Shown here piece by piece: positions 20,254 to 31,252 of a DNA stretch of 64,000 bases. A program made the translations under genes and the position numbers. Each line of letters begins with the position of its first letter. Within the stretch, counting starts at the first letter, position 1. Source of the stretch: Chalciporus piperatus (taxonomy: Eukaryota > Basidiomycota > Agaricomycetes > Boletales > Boletaceae); contig JBBPTG010000015.1 in assembly GCA_038093975.1 (NCBI GenBank), positions 1 through 64,000 of the forward strand, in the 5' to 3' direction. The notes beneath the pieces were generated by a model that worked only from the letters and a program-made list of their open reading frames with translations, was not told where the DNA came from and ran no database searches.

Positions 20254-20435
20254 TGGTGGGTCGCCGGTTTTGGTCAAGTTGGCTCCATTCTGTTGCCCTT
20301 CGTGGCAGGGCTCGAAGACTGGGATAAGTTTCCTCCGTATTTTTGTAAGCGTGGTCTTCTCTGATTCACGATTACTCTTACGCTTGTTGTAACGATGGGA
20401 TTCATGACACTCGTCCAGGCACTTTCCCAGTGAAG
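20254..20435 (+). pseudogene. Relic of a fourth MFS gene (3' end only)
   Basis: The stretch starting GGTGGGTCGCCGGTTTTGGT aligns with the penultimate exon of paralogue 1 (around 17450-17535, GWIAGFGQAGSALLPF). It continues through an intron-like part to the last exon (ATGGGATTCATGACA, LVPS-like end). Frames are disrupted and everything upstream is absent. It lies between paralogues 2 and 3 and is more like paralogue 1, so it is probably the scar of an unequal exchange. Confidence 0.75.
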
Positions 20436-20748
20436 CTTCGCATTCGCAGATCAAACTATGCTGGCACGTAACATCGCACGCCGAAACAAAAAAAAACCAC
20501 GTAAACCACGCACGATCTCGATGCTAACGTGCACCCCTATCCGGAGATACCTCGGAATAACATTTTTACTCGATACAGACTCATCCTGAAAGACACAAGT
20601 CTCGATCATCTGAGGTTCTCGCGGCTTCCGGGGAAGAGATGAAACAAATCGTAAGGCCTCGTGTCCGAACGCGTTCGAGGTGCGGCGACCATTCAGCTTG
20701 GCACCTGCCTCCCACAATACTCGCCTTGGTTTTGCTGTTCCTCTTCCC

Positions 20749-22855
20749 ATGTCAATACCACAGGAATTGTCAATGGTGAGCACTGAAATGGTGAGGAAAA
20801 ATTCTCGCTCCACTTTCACCGTGTTTGATGTCCCCTTTGCACATAGGAAAAATCTCCAGGTTCTCATATTCATACGGTTGACACGATCGTAGAAGTGGTT
20901 TCGAGAAAGAACGCCGAGAAAGATATTCAGCATGTCGATGTCCCACTCCCAACCGAGGATTTCCCCAGTCGAGCTGGCCATAAACCTGTTATGTCTCGTG
21001 TCAACGTCCAGTACGTAGTACTGTGCTGGACGTCACTCCTCTGTGGGTGGAACGACGGGTCAAATGGACCACTGCTACCCAGGATACAAGAGGTGTATCA
21101 AGTACGCTCTCGCACAGACTGGATGGTGCTTGCCTGCTGATGAAGAGGCAGGTCGGCTATGCTGTGGTGTCTTTGATCTTCGTATTCTCGACCTTGGTAA
21201 GTTCGGCGCGAGACTCAGTCGATGAGGCTTTCGTAGACCTCCGCACAGGGGTTCATCGTCGGGTCTATTTCCAACATGCTTTTGACGGAGAGGATAGGTT
21301 TTGGAAAGGTTGGTGACGGTTTTTCGTTGCCTTGCCCTCTAAATAGTCTCATCGAGTAGATCATTGTGATAGGCAAGTAACCAAGATTTCGACCGTATAG
21401 CTTGATTTCATGCTTTGCTAGGTTCGGTTTGCCAAGTGCTTGCATATTGCATCGAAGCTGCAGCGGTCCCATTCCCTGCGTTCGTCTTCGCGTATACAAT
21501 AAATGGTTTCGGGATGGCCTTGCAGGTAAGCGAGACTCGAACTGTTCTCTCTCTCGTGCTCATCCGAATCCATCTCGAGGCGGCCCAAAATGTAGGTTAC
21601 CTGGTCCGCTTCAAGGACAAACCGGAGCTCAGGATGGGTGTATATATGGCAGGTAAGCACATCTGTCCCGATGTTGTTGCTGACATCTCACCACTCTCTA
21701 CATAGCATACGGTTTGATATTCATTCTTTTGATGCCCCAAGTATATCTCATGATAAGATCCCAAAGGTGCTGGCGCGCTATTGTCGCCCTTGTCTGTCAC
21801 CTATTTTGTTCAGATCCCTCATTGGTCATATCACTTCTTGATCTGCCTCGGGCTAGCTGTATTGAACAGTATTTTCTTGATATCTGTGTTTCGCTTGAGG
21901 TACCAGGAAGGTAGGCACATCCCCTTATACTCGATCGCTCCATAACGATTGGCTGTCTGCATCTACTAGAATGTCTCGCCGAGATCGACATCACAGATAC
22001 AGAGAAGGGAACGAGCAAACATAGTCAATTCCGTCAAATAATGACATTGAAGGACGTACACCTTCTATCTTCGTTTATCCTCTGTTACGTTGGTGCAGAA
22101 GTAACGCTAGGTGGTATGTACGCTCAATTTCATGGGACGAAACACTACCTGACAAGCCCAACCAGGATGGATCGTGACCTACATAATCAACCTCAGAAAT
22201 GGAGGGACGTCTTCGGGGTACATCTCAACCGGGTTTTGGGCAGGTGATTCCAATGTTTATGTATCCCTAAGATTCGGAAGGACTGATATCACGTACCTTT
22301 GCCTAAGGTTTGACAATCGGCCGCGTTGCGCTGCTCAAGGTGAATGAAGTGGTAGGCGAACTTCGTGCATTGCTCATTTACTCGATACTAGCCGTAGCGT
22401 AGGTGCCCTCCTTCTCTTCCACCCCTCTCTATCAGTGTTGTTCTAACACGCGACATTTGGTTTCCAGGCTCGAATTTGTTGTGTGGTTCGTCCCTTCCTT
22501 GGTGAGCGACGCCATCGCAGTCTCCCTCATTGGGTTGCTCCTCGGGCCCATGTATCCCATCGCCGTGAACCACGCTGGTCGAGTACTACCACAATGGTTG
22601 CTCACGGGATCGATCGGGTGGATCGCAGGCTTTGGACAAGCGGGATCGGCGTTGATACCGTTCATAACTGGGGCGATCGCTCAGAAAGCTGGTATCACGG
22701 CCCTCCAACCTGTGTAAGTGGATTCCTCTGTGCCTTGGGAGAGTGCGGTTGATTGATGGCGTGCACTGTGTAGACTCGTGGCAATGTTTGTTGTCATGAC
22801 CGTGTTGTGGGTGGCGGTTTCAAGGTCGAAATCGACATCGAATCGCGCGGAGTGA
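20749..22855 (+). CDS. MFS transporter, paralogue 3
   Basis: It starts MSIPQELSMVSTEM, matching paralogue 2. After an intron come an acidic leader and the first membrane segment (VVLCWTSLLCGWNDGSNGPLLPRIQ split over adjacent codons), then VGYAVVSLIFVFSTL, GFIVGSISNMLLTERIGFGK, PFPAFVFAYTINGFGMALQ, GYLVRFKDKPELRMG, HFLICLGLAVLNSI-like residues after a Phe-rich exon, FRQIMTLKDVHLLSSFIL, GLLLGPMYPIAVNHAGRVLPQW and GWIAGFGQAGSALIPFITG. The stop is TGA at 22853-22855. One intron (near 21374-21420) appears to use a GC donor (G|GCAAGT), where paralogue 2 has GT. Function is as for paralogue 1. The tandem arrangement suggests dosage or substrate diversification. Confidence 0.8.
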
Positions 22856-22974
22856 GACTAGACTAGAAAGGTGACGAACTGTCCCGAGGCTCGGAGTTGG
22901 TGATTGCACCCCTAGACGAAACGTTTTTATTTATTTGCCAGCACTTTTATAGAGTTTCTCCGTGTATGCTTACA

Positions 22975-23270
22975 GGTTTTTGCAGCTTTTCCCGAGCGTT
23001 TCAAATGTACAACCTGATCGAGTGAAGAACGTCCCGAAGTCCTCAAACTTCCCGTCTGAATTCGCGTGGATGATGAAGTGGCGCAAGTTGGGAAGAGTCA
23101 GAGTTTTCCAGCAAATCGTTGATCGTACCGTCCACCATCTCAATGTCCAGCGAACGGAATTTAGGATGAGTTAAAGAGGCGCGTGGGGGGGTGGCTACCT
23201 CTGATTCTTGACAGAATTTTTGTGTTTGAAGGAGAGAGAAGACACAGTCTTCGGGATTAGGACAGAGCTG
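22975..23270 (-). pseudogene. Partial, frameshifted copy of the adjacent F-box/LRR gene
   Basis: On the minus strand the frame reading LCPNPEDCVFSL...SLTHPKFRSLDIE parallels LCPNLEDYFFSP...SLTHPKLRSLDIV of the gene at 23480-24760. After a frameshift the similarity resumes with TLPNLRHFIIH and DFGTFFTRSGCTFETLG (intact gene: SLPSLRHLKIR and FKTFVTRSRCPLETLK). No start or F-box is present. It lies just downstream of the intact gene in the same orientation, so it is a truncated tandem duplicate. Confidence 0.8.
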
Positions 23271-23479
23271 GAACGTCCAGAGCTTATCGCGATCATCGAT
23301 CTCTACAACCAGAATGCAAAGATGCCTACTAGAGACGCTTGATCGAATGAACGAAAATGGGAGAGCCTGGGTAACGTACTGTACATCGGTAATCATGCTA
23401 CAAACAATATGTTACATCCTCTGCGAATCCGAATCATGCAAATCCAATGATATAGCGCGTTCCCGACGCACCCGTGCCA

Positions 23480-24760
23480 TCATCCATGCAACATCACCGC
23501 AAGGCACAAATCCAAATGTTTCAAAGTGGGTATCAACGCGGCATACTCTTGCCGTTCCTCTTTCTTGATCGACACCTGTGCCCCATGAATCTTGAGCGTC
23601 TCGAGCGGACAACGGGACCTCGTCACAAAGGTTTTGAATTCCTTGTGCCGCCACGCGCTAGGGATGAGATCGAGGTCACGTATTTTGAGGTGGCGTAGGC
23701 TGGGCAGGGACAGCGTGTCTAGCAAGGAAACCACGCCATACAGAACGACGATATCGAGGGAACGAAGTTTAGGGTGGGTCAACGAGCCTGGGGGATAGGC
23801 CGCGATTTCGTTGCGGCCAATGCAAACGGGAGAGAAGAAATAGTCTTCGAGGTTGGGACAGAGTTGGAGGAGGGTCAGGAAGATGGTGCCATCGATGTCT
23901 CGGCCTCGGCCGAGCGTCACCTTGAGATGAGTTAGGTTCGTCCATCCAGGATTGAAGACGGATAGAACGTCGCTGGTTAAAGCAACAGAGTTGAGAGTGA
24001 GACTGCGGAGACGAGATTGTGGTTGAACGATAGAAATCTTTTGTGCCATCCTCATATCGCCATCGAGCGTGAGGTGCTCGAGCAAGGGGATATCCTTGAG
24101 CAATAGATCCGGAGCAGTCGCCTCGTCGAAGGTGACGTGAAGCCGCGAAGACCGACTGGTATAAGGCTGCAAAAGTTCTGTGACCTCGTATCTCCACACG
24201 GGATTGCGAGGCGGACGACGCGTATCAACCGCCATCGAAAGCGGACACCCTCTCGCTCTCGACAGCCAATGAAGGTAGAAATACAGACCCTGCTGCTGCA
24301 CCCGATGACTCGGACGGACGGACAGCGAACACCACAACCGAGGCGTGCTCAACGCGACCTTCCTCCACCCTCTGCATATCTTCAACAACAACAACGGTGC
24401 CGTCCTCGTATCCGGCTCGATGTGCGCCTCTGGTGGTAAACACCTCACGAAAATCTCCCCGAGTATCTCCGAGGGTAACCGCCGTATACACGATACGAGA
24501 CCCTGGTGTGCCTCCATCGATGACACGATCTGGTCTCGCTTCTCAAGCAACTGTTGATGGACGTCCTGTACTCGCTTCATGATGGCCTCAACGCATGCCA
24601 ACTCGCCTGTCACGTCGCTGAGTTGTGCCTGTCGCTGAGACACGATCTGGCTGATTGCATGGATGTCTTGACCCGATACAGCGTGGTTCGTGTTGCTGTA
24701 CTTGGAATACGGCGTATCGAGACATGGGACCTGCGGCCAACTGTCAGCTCCATCGTCCAT
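23480..24760 (-). CDS. F-box/leucine-rich-repeat-like protein, single exon (426 aa)
   Basis: ATG at 24760 opens an uninterrupted frame to the stop at 23480. A predicted coiled coil (about residues 35-80, QRQAQLSDVTGELACVEAIM...) precedes an F-box-like stretch at about residues 90-135 (IRRLPSEILGEIFVRCLPP...LLLLKICRGWRKVALSTPRLW). Degenerate leucine-rich repeats follow (LLEHLTLDGD, LRSLTLNSVAL, LTHLKVTLG, LRSLDIVVL, LRHLKIRDLDL, LKHLDLCLAV). This coiled coil plus F-box plus LRR plan belongs to a family greatly expanded in Agaricomycetes. The presumed role is a substrate adaptor of an SCF ubiquitin ligase; the target is unknown. A decayed partial copy lies immediately downstream. Confidence 0.82.
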   Translation of the reverse strand: MDDGADSWPQVPCLDTPYSKYSNTNHAVSGQDIHAISQIVSQRQAQLSDVTGELACVEAIMKRVQDVHQQLLEKRDQIVSSMEAHQGLVSCIRRLPSEILGEIFVRCLPPEAHIEPDTRTAPLLLLKICRGWRKVALSTPRLWCSLSVRPSHRVQQQGLYFYLHWLSRARGCPLSMAVDTRRPPRNPVWRYEVTELLQPYTSRSSRLHVTFDEATAPDLLLKDIPLLEHLTLDGDMRMAQKISIVQPQSRLRSLTLNSVALTSDVLSVFNPGWTNLTHLKVTLGRGRDIDGTIFLTLLQLCPNLEDYFFSPVCIGRNEIAAYPPGSLTHPKLRSLDIVVLYGVVSLLDTLSLPSLRHLKIRDLDLIPSAWRHKEFKTFVTRSRCPLETLKIHGAQVSIKKEERQEYAALIPTLKHLDLCLAVMLHG

Positions 24761-25718
24761 CGCTCAGCGCTAAGCATAATGGGGAGCCTTACAGTGGCGT
24801 GAGGATCCGGGAGCTGAATTTCGGGATGCCCGAAGCGAGGACAAGCAGGCGTTAGTGCTTGTTAGGGTGCACTGATCATGACACTCACCAACGCTCGTAG
24901 TTGTTCCTCTACGGTCAGCCCCGGCCAGCCAAAGCTTCTCGTAGTACGATGTGATTGCATGCCGGTGGGTGGTGAGAACGTGTGTCGCATTGGCGCAATA
25001 AGTACTGCTGTACTGCTGTGCATTAGGCCCAAGCATGGAAGACCTCAGAGAAACAATAAAAGAACTAGTCGTACATGATGCTGGCAAGCGAACAAGAGCA
25101 ATGGACTCAGAGCGGCGGCCAGGCTAATCTATCACGACACTCCACCGTGATTCGTGAAACTTGAAGAGGCCGGCAAGTCTTGGTTCGGTCAGGAAGTCTG
25201 AAAGGGCCGCCACAGCATAACATCACTGGCTTTTAAAGGTTCCTCGGGTGATTCTGGCAAACTGTATTCCCAAAACTTGGCCGAGATATCTGATGGCCTG
25301 CGCCAAAGATATGGCGTACACGAAACAGGTGATTCTGCCGGCACACCGCCGTCGCGGGTGGGCTAACCATATCCCTGAAGCCGGTAGGACAGGTCTAATC
25401 ATCGGTATATATATGTAGCAGCGAAAACAAGATCCAAGACATAATACAACCAACAACGCCCATCAAGCGCCGCGAGGGTAAATTAATCCTGCAAATCGAC
25501 CAGATAATTCTACGACTCTATGAAATGGGGATGAATGACATGTGGGATGGAATAAGTTTCAAGACATGCGGTGGACCTCTGATGGGACCTGTGGCTGAGC
25601 GCGAGATCTGACCGCCATGACGAAAGTCACTATGTCCAAAAAAGCATCAGAGAGCTGGAAAAGAATTTCACGCGGGGTGCAATAGATGTCCGTAATGTGG
25701 ATCAACTTCTTCGACTGT
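24761..25718. other. Intergenic, ~960 bp
   Basis: No coding exon with consistent codon use or recognisable motif was found on either strand. A TATATATG run lies near 25406. The region separates the F-box gene promoter from the 3' end of the glycosyltransferase gene. Confidence 0.5.
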
Positions 25719-27546
25719 TCATGCGATGCGTTTGATGGCTTGCACGATAGCAGACGCATCAATTGGTATATCCCCGTTTGCCGGTTCAACCGGTGGGACA
25801 ACCGGGGGAAGGTCGTCCGCGCTATATTGTCTAGAGAACGTCATGTCGATAAAATGCTTCAAGGTAGACGAGTCAAAGGACGAATCACGCACTGTGCTTG
25901 CCACCACGCGAAGTACTTGATACCAAGCGAGTTCACCGAGATTTCGGCGTCTCGGACGAATGTTCCAGGAGGGAATATCTCCATGACCGCAGAACGCGTC
26001 GAGGGTTCCATGAAAAGACAATCCGACAGATGATCACCATACACACCAATCACGATCTGAGAGAGGAACGGCGCCATGATTAGAACGAACTGCGACTGAC
26101 CACCATCTTGAATCCTGAATCTTACCGTCGATTGTGCAATGGCGGTCATTCGTCGCGTCCAACTTGCCTCCGAGGTAATGACATGAACCGTATACCCACT
26201 CCCAAGTTGCTCGAGCGCCTTGACCAACGCCTCATGGTCCCCATGCTTCAATTTTGGACCACTGACTGCGTCCTGACGAGATAGGTACGTTATCACCGTT
26301 TGTGTCTTCGTCTTCGGCCCTTGCTTGGCAACATCAAGGAAGCCTACTACATTTCTTCGAATTGGTTCCCACCAATCCTTCGATGCTTCCATTTGAATGA
26401 GTGGCACAGCGAAAGGAGGTACATCGTCCTTTGAACGGCGGGCCGCACCCTGATCGGCAATGACGACCCGTCTCATCAGGAAAGGTACATGCAACAAAGC
26501 ATAGTCTGCCCAGTCCTCCTGGTACATCAGCCCAAGGGTAGGAAAGGCTGCCTTGGGAAGGGATGGGTGGAAGCCACTTGGAGATCGTTGACGCAACACA
26601 ATTTCTCCGTCCAAATCCGGCTGCTCGCCCATCAAGGTAGGTACGTTCGGATAGAAGACGCGTCGTGGAGGAGGAAGCGTCAACGCATCCGACGCCGAAA
26701 TGGACGCGTTGAGTGCGCTGTAAGTGCGCCAGAGGGCGAAGAGCGTGTAGTTGCCTGTTCACGGGGTGAGCAAGAAAACCGTGTAGCCATAGGCGAGAAC
26801 GAACTTGGCGATGCGTCTATGACAAGCCAGCTCACACCGGGAATGCTAAGAGCGCCTGAATTAACTCGTCTGGTCAAGGAGACTGTAAACGGGAGATACT
26901 CACAGACCACCAGACCTGCCCAACGTCTCCTTTGCTTGTTCACTTGAAAGTATCTGCCACTCCGAAGTTCGCGGAATCGCATGTGAGTTCTCGCCCGACG
27001 AAGCAATGGAACCCAACGACGGGAACGATGGATCGTCCATCACGATAAAAACAGTCCCATTCAGCATAAACACATTATCAATGATCGTATAACCTGCAAT
27101 GCATCTGAGCGCTTTCGAATCAAAGTGCATCGATCACCACCAAACTCACCTGGGACATGTTTCAACAACGACGTCCGCGGAATCCCATCCCCCCATTCAA
27201 CAAATGCATCGTTAGCGCCCACTGTCCCGAATATTCCTGGTTGGAACGACACAGACGCGACTGCGTGGGTTGGGACGCCCCCATTGCCACCTGCAGCCAG
27301 TTTTTGAGCGTTCTTGGAGACCTGCTCCTCCTCCCAGGTCCAATCACCGTATATCTCTTCCTCCCATCTGTCTTTCCCTTCGCCTTGGTTTGAATATCCA
27401 CCACTGCCTCGAGTAGCCGCTAGTTCGCCCGCACTGGGTCCGTGGCTCGTGAATGAGTTTTCGAGATTGTAGAAAAGAACGAATACAGTTAGAGAAAAGA
27501 GGATGAGCGAAATTTCTCGACGATTTGGTGGTGAATACCACGGCAT
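25719..27546 (-). CDS. GT61-like (DUF563) type II membrane glycosyltransferase
   Basis: The gene starts with ATG at 27546 (MPWYSPPNRREI). A single membrane anchor follows (ISLILFSLTVFVLFYNL), then a luminal stem and exons near 27120-26930 (YTIIDNVFMLNGTVFIV) and 26740-25860. The last shows the GT61-type C-terminal signature FLMRRVVIADQGAARRS ... VITYLSRQDAVSGPKL ... LFMEPSTRSAVMEIFPPGTF ... LGIKYFAWW. Enzymes of this family transfer pentoses or GlcNAc in the secretory pathway. The usual GVHGNGLTH-type loop reads GVYGDHLSD, so activity is uncertain. The C-terminus is unresolved: one frame stops at 25859, while another (ending 25719) carries a plausible tail (LPPVVPPVEPANGDIPIDA). A very short intron or a frameshift near 25870-25900 would be needed to join them. 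Confidence 0.72.
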
Positions 27547-27694
27547 CTTCGCGGACGTCAAGTTCGACGTATGCCACTTGTCAACGAGAAAGGCAGGCAG
27601 AGCCTTTAGAATTCAACAACAGCAAACTCTACGTACGTTACTATATACTCACCAAATCTAGTCACAGAGTGCACACTGCTACGCTCTCCCAACA

Positions 27695-29760
27695 TTACAA
27701 CACATTCAAATCATCCCCACCGTTCGAAAGAGAAGCTATATCTAGCGTCGTCATCCTCTTCTTCCCCTTCGTGTCCTCCGCATAATTCTCATAAAAGTTG
27801 GTCTCATCCTTGTGCGTCACATACCCAAGCTCGACTTCGCCATCTTCCGTCGTCACCCATCTTCCAGGTCCATCCCAGAAATGGAACGCCTGACTATGCA
27901 CGCCATACGACGTCGGAACCACCTCAAGCAAATCCCCCCTCGCAATCTCGATCGCCGGGATTTCAGACGCAGGCAAGCCAATCAAGTAAGCAAGCAAACA
28001 CCGAATCACAGAGGAGTGTCCGATGATAAGCAAGTCCTCCTTCTCGCGTTCCAGTTCGATCAGGACCGGTTCCAGGCGCACTTGTGTAACGTCATGTCAG
28101 TGTCAGTGTCAAATAATAGAGGTGATGGAAGCGACACATGCCTGACAGGTCATGATAACTCTCGGCGCGCGGCGCCCGGAATGCGTAGGGATCTTTGACG
28201 AATCGAGCCCAGTCTTCGGGGTAGAACTTTTTGGCCTGGTCAGGTGTAAGACCATCCCAAACCCCTGGATTTATTTCTGACATTTGAGGTTTCTCGATTA
28301 CTTTGACGTTTGACTTTACCGAGGGGGTTTTGGGTTCGGTAACCTCGTCCATCGCTAAGGGCTGTGTAGGGTCTAAAGCCCGAGAGGAAGCCGAAGTTTG
28401 AGCGGTTAGGAATGGCCAAGCGGTATGGTGGGCGCGACGACGCGTCGATGTCCAAATCTTGAGACTATCGTCTAGTCCTAGACTCGGATCAGAAGGGGGT
28501 GGAACGTACCACTAGCTTTCGGTCGTCTGGATTGTAACCACGCTGCTCTAATGACTTTGCTCGACGCTCAGTGACAAACTCCTTTAGTCTCTCCGCGTAT
28601 TCCCACCCTGCAGGAGAAAGATCCGAGTCTGCCTTGTATGAATGCTCGATGAGCGATTGACCGGACTGTCCAATAATCCCAATTAGCATCGAAGTCTCGT
28701 ATCAAACAAACGAAAGGTAGATATCTTACGCGCGCAAAGTAAATCATGCGGAATCGATTGTGGATGTTCATGAGGAAGAACACTATTCGTGACTGTATGC
28801 CAAGATCGTCTGCATCTCATATTATATCCTGAGAGTTACTGACCTGTAAATATCCTCGAATGTTCTAAACAAAATGAATCAGGGGTGTGGTGACGACGAG
28901 GCGCATATACCCACATTGACCATGATTTTCTCTCCAACCTATAAGTGGTCAGCATGTATACAGTCAGTGGATCTCCGGCGCCATCTTACATTGAATATGC
29001 GGATGAACGGCCAATTCGTCTCTGTAATCGTCTCATACGACTTTTCTCTATCGCGTATCCGATCATAATAATCTTCGACGGCCTTGTCTTGATCCCACCC
29101 ACGGTACTAAAGCCAACAAGATCAACGCATAAAGTCGATCAAAGGAACAGAGGACGCACATCTGGAGACGAAATCTTGACATTCCGAATGTTAGTTTCGA
29201 TGATCTCTTTATTATCGCATATAGACTCTGCGCGCAAGGAACATCATCGTGAGCCCATAACCGCATCTCAGCCTGAAAGAGAACGCTTGCCTAACAAAAT
29301 CACATGTATGCCCGCCTTGTCGAACATCTCCGCGAGCGCCTGTCTACTCTTCTGCGTACCATTGTTGGCATCGTATATGACGACTTGACCACCACCCTCG
29401 AAGAAGTCCCATATATGTTTCTCGCAACCATCAGATACCATCTTACGCAGTGCGATTGTGTCTGGCGTCTTTTCACCTGGGTTTGGGTGGATGTTGTCAT
29501 GATGCTGGTGGAAGCACGGGATGACAACACGTACCGAGGGTGAAGTAGTCTGGTGGGAGCGTCTGTGCGCCTCCGAGTGTCTTTCGACGATAATCACCAA
29601 GAGAAACGACCTGGGTCTTGACACCCATCCATCGCAGATATCGCTCGAGTGCACGAGAGATGTGAGTCTTTCCTCGCGCAGGTAAACCAACTGTCAGAAC
29701 GAGGATCTTTCCAGCATGCCACAGCAATCCTGAGGCGGTCGTGTACAGCGGGGCTGCCAT
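27695..29760 (-). CDS. 6-phosphofructo-2-kinase with inactive-looking bisphosphatase domain (PFK26-like)
   Basis: ATG is at 29760, with about nine exons. The kinase half has Walker [29 protein letters not shown] and ESICD-type segments. The second half is a histidine-phosphatase fold ([71 protein letters not shown]). The catalytic RHG signature should follow MIYFAR. The exon after the 64-bp intron (28666-28729) instead begins with TCC at 28663-28665, so the motif is R-S-G, not R-H-G. The VWDGLTPDQ stretch also replaces the usual acidic catalytic segment (VCEEMTYEE in animals). Yeast Pfk26 has the same His-to-Ser change and is a pure kinase, so this enzyme likely only makes fructose-2,6-bisphosphate. 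Confidence 0.9.
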
Positions 29761-29960
29761 CTCGTGGACGACCTTGACAAGTCTAACTTAGTCTGACGCG
29801 TCGATCCAAGTGTTATCTCCCCAAGTCTAGCATTACATAATGACAACTGAGCAATGCATGTGAGATTAGGTATACACAATGAACATGTAAAATAATAAAC
29901 CAACAATCCGACGAGACGATAGTCGAACACAATCAGAACTAGCTGTGTTGTATTTTGTAA

Positions 29961-30796
29961 TTACTTTCCATTTGGGCCGAAGGTGGGGGCAGCAGCTCGG
30001 TAGTCCTCCATCTCTTGATCGAGCTGAGCGACCGTCTTTTTGACCCTTCGAGGTCCCTTTTTTTGTCTGCGCCGTGGAGTAACAACGAGTGGCGCGCTAT
30101 GAACAGCACGAGGGGCAGGTTGCTTGTATGGGCTGGAACAGGAAGCGTAAATCAAGAACATGCCATGAATGGCAACAGTGTACTTACCCAGTTGGGTGAA
30201 AGTTACCGTTTGGTGCATGATTGTGTGGCACAATAGCAGAGGGAGTATTCGTGGCAACGATACCACCGAGGCGGCCTAATAGGGATGGCTGCGATTGTGC
30301 AGGAGGGGAGCTTACCGCCGTATGATTCGAGTCCACGACGGTCTCGATCTTTATAGGTCGTCCTACACAACGATATGGCGGTGGCTCAAGGAGGACTTGA
30401 ACAGCTTACACTTACTTCCATCGATGAATTTACCGTCGTACTTTGCACGGGCGACGGCAGCATCTCCAGGGCGCTGAAAGGAGACGACTGCCATGCCTTT
30501 GGAACGACCTTGAGAGTTATAGATCAAGAAGGCTTCTTTGAGGGGACCGACTGTCTTTCTGAAGAGCTCCTGTTGACGGTACACGTCTGAGTGGTTCGTA
30601 CTGACGTTCCTATGGTGAGACTTTCCTCTATTTCCAGCTCACCGACGTCGGGTGGCAATCTGCTGAGGAGGATCTTGCTGCCTTGCTCCTTCTGTTTCTG
30701 GTCTTTCCATGCTGGTGGTACTTGTCCGGCCTGGTTTCCCAGTAGGTGTTGCTTTGAGCTGTGGTAATTTCCTATGCGAGACGGCGGTCTTGACAT
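29961..30796 (-). CDS. Yra1/Aly-REF-type mRNA export adaptor
   Basis: Start at 30796 (MSRPPSRIGNYHSS). The central RRM is recognisable: SKILLSRLPPDVGELEIE in exon 1, then ELFRKTVGPLKEAFLIYNSQ, GRSKGMAVVSFQRPGDAAV and KYDGKFIDG in exon 2, and RPIKIETVVDSN in exon 3. The last exon ends with the REF C-terminal motif (RRRQKKGPRRVKKTVAQLDQEMEDY), which binds the RNA helicase Sub2/UAP56. The protein loads the export receptor onto spliced mRNA in the nucleus. The first intron (within 30560-30620) has no fully convincing donor, so that boundary and the start Met are uncertain. An alternative N-terminus in another frame would need a non-ATG start. Confidence 0.82.
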
Positions 30797-31252
30797 TTGG
30801 CTTCGGGAGTGCAGTCGACGTGCTCAATGTCAGTCTGACCGCGAGACTAGGGTCAATGAATCACAAACAAGCACAAACAAGAAACAGGGGTCAACGGGGT
30901 CTGGCTCAGCAATACAACGCAAACACAACTCTCCAGAATCAAAATCCAATCGTACAACTTCAGTCGAACACACAAACTTGACCAATAATCTCGTTTACGG
31001 AGCTCCGGATATTAGTTTCTTCATATGGCAATTTTCAGGAACCAGGTACGGAGATGCGGTCAGGTCACGTGACGAGTATGTGCCAGATTTTCCTAATTTA
31101 TCGCATCATGTTGTCGGGCTCGGGCGGTCAAGCTTCAAGAGCGACAGCGCGTGCCAGGTTTTTTTGCTCCACCATCCATCGAATCTACCCCGTCGCTGCC
31201 CTGTCCAGTGTTTACGGTCCAGTGCGTCTGGAGGACTTAGAAAATCCACCAA
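30797..31252. other. Shared upstream region of the Aly-like and bHLH genes
   Basis: A 456-bp divergent promoter region. Plus-strand ORFs here lack motifs and overlap both promoters. GGTCACGTGACG near 31064 contains CACGTG, an E-box that the bHLH factor encoded next door could bind. Confidence 0.5.
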
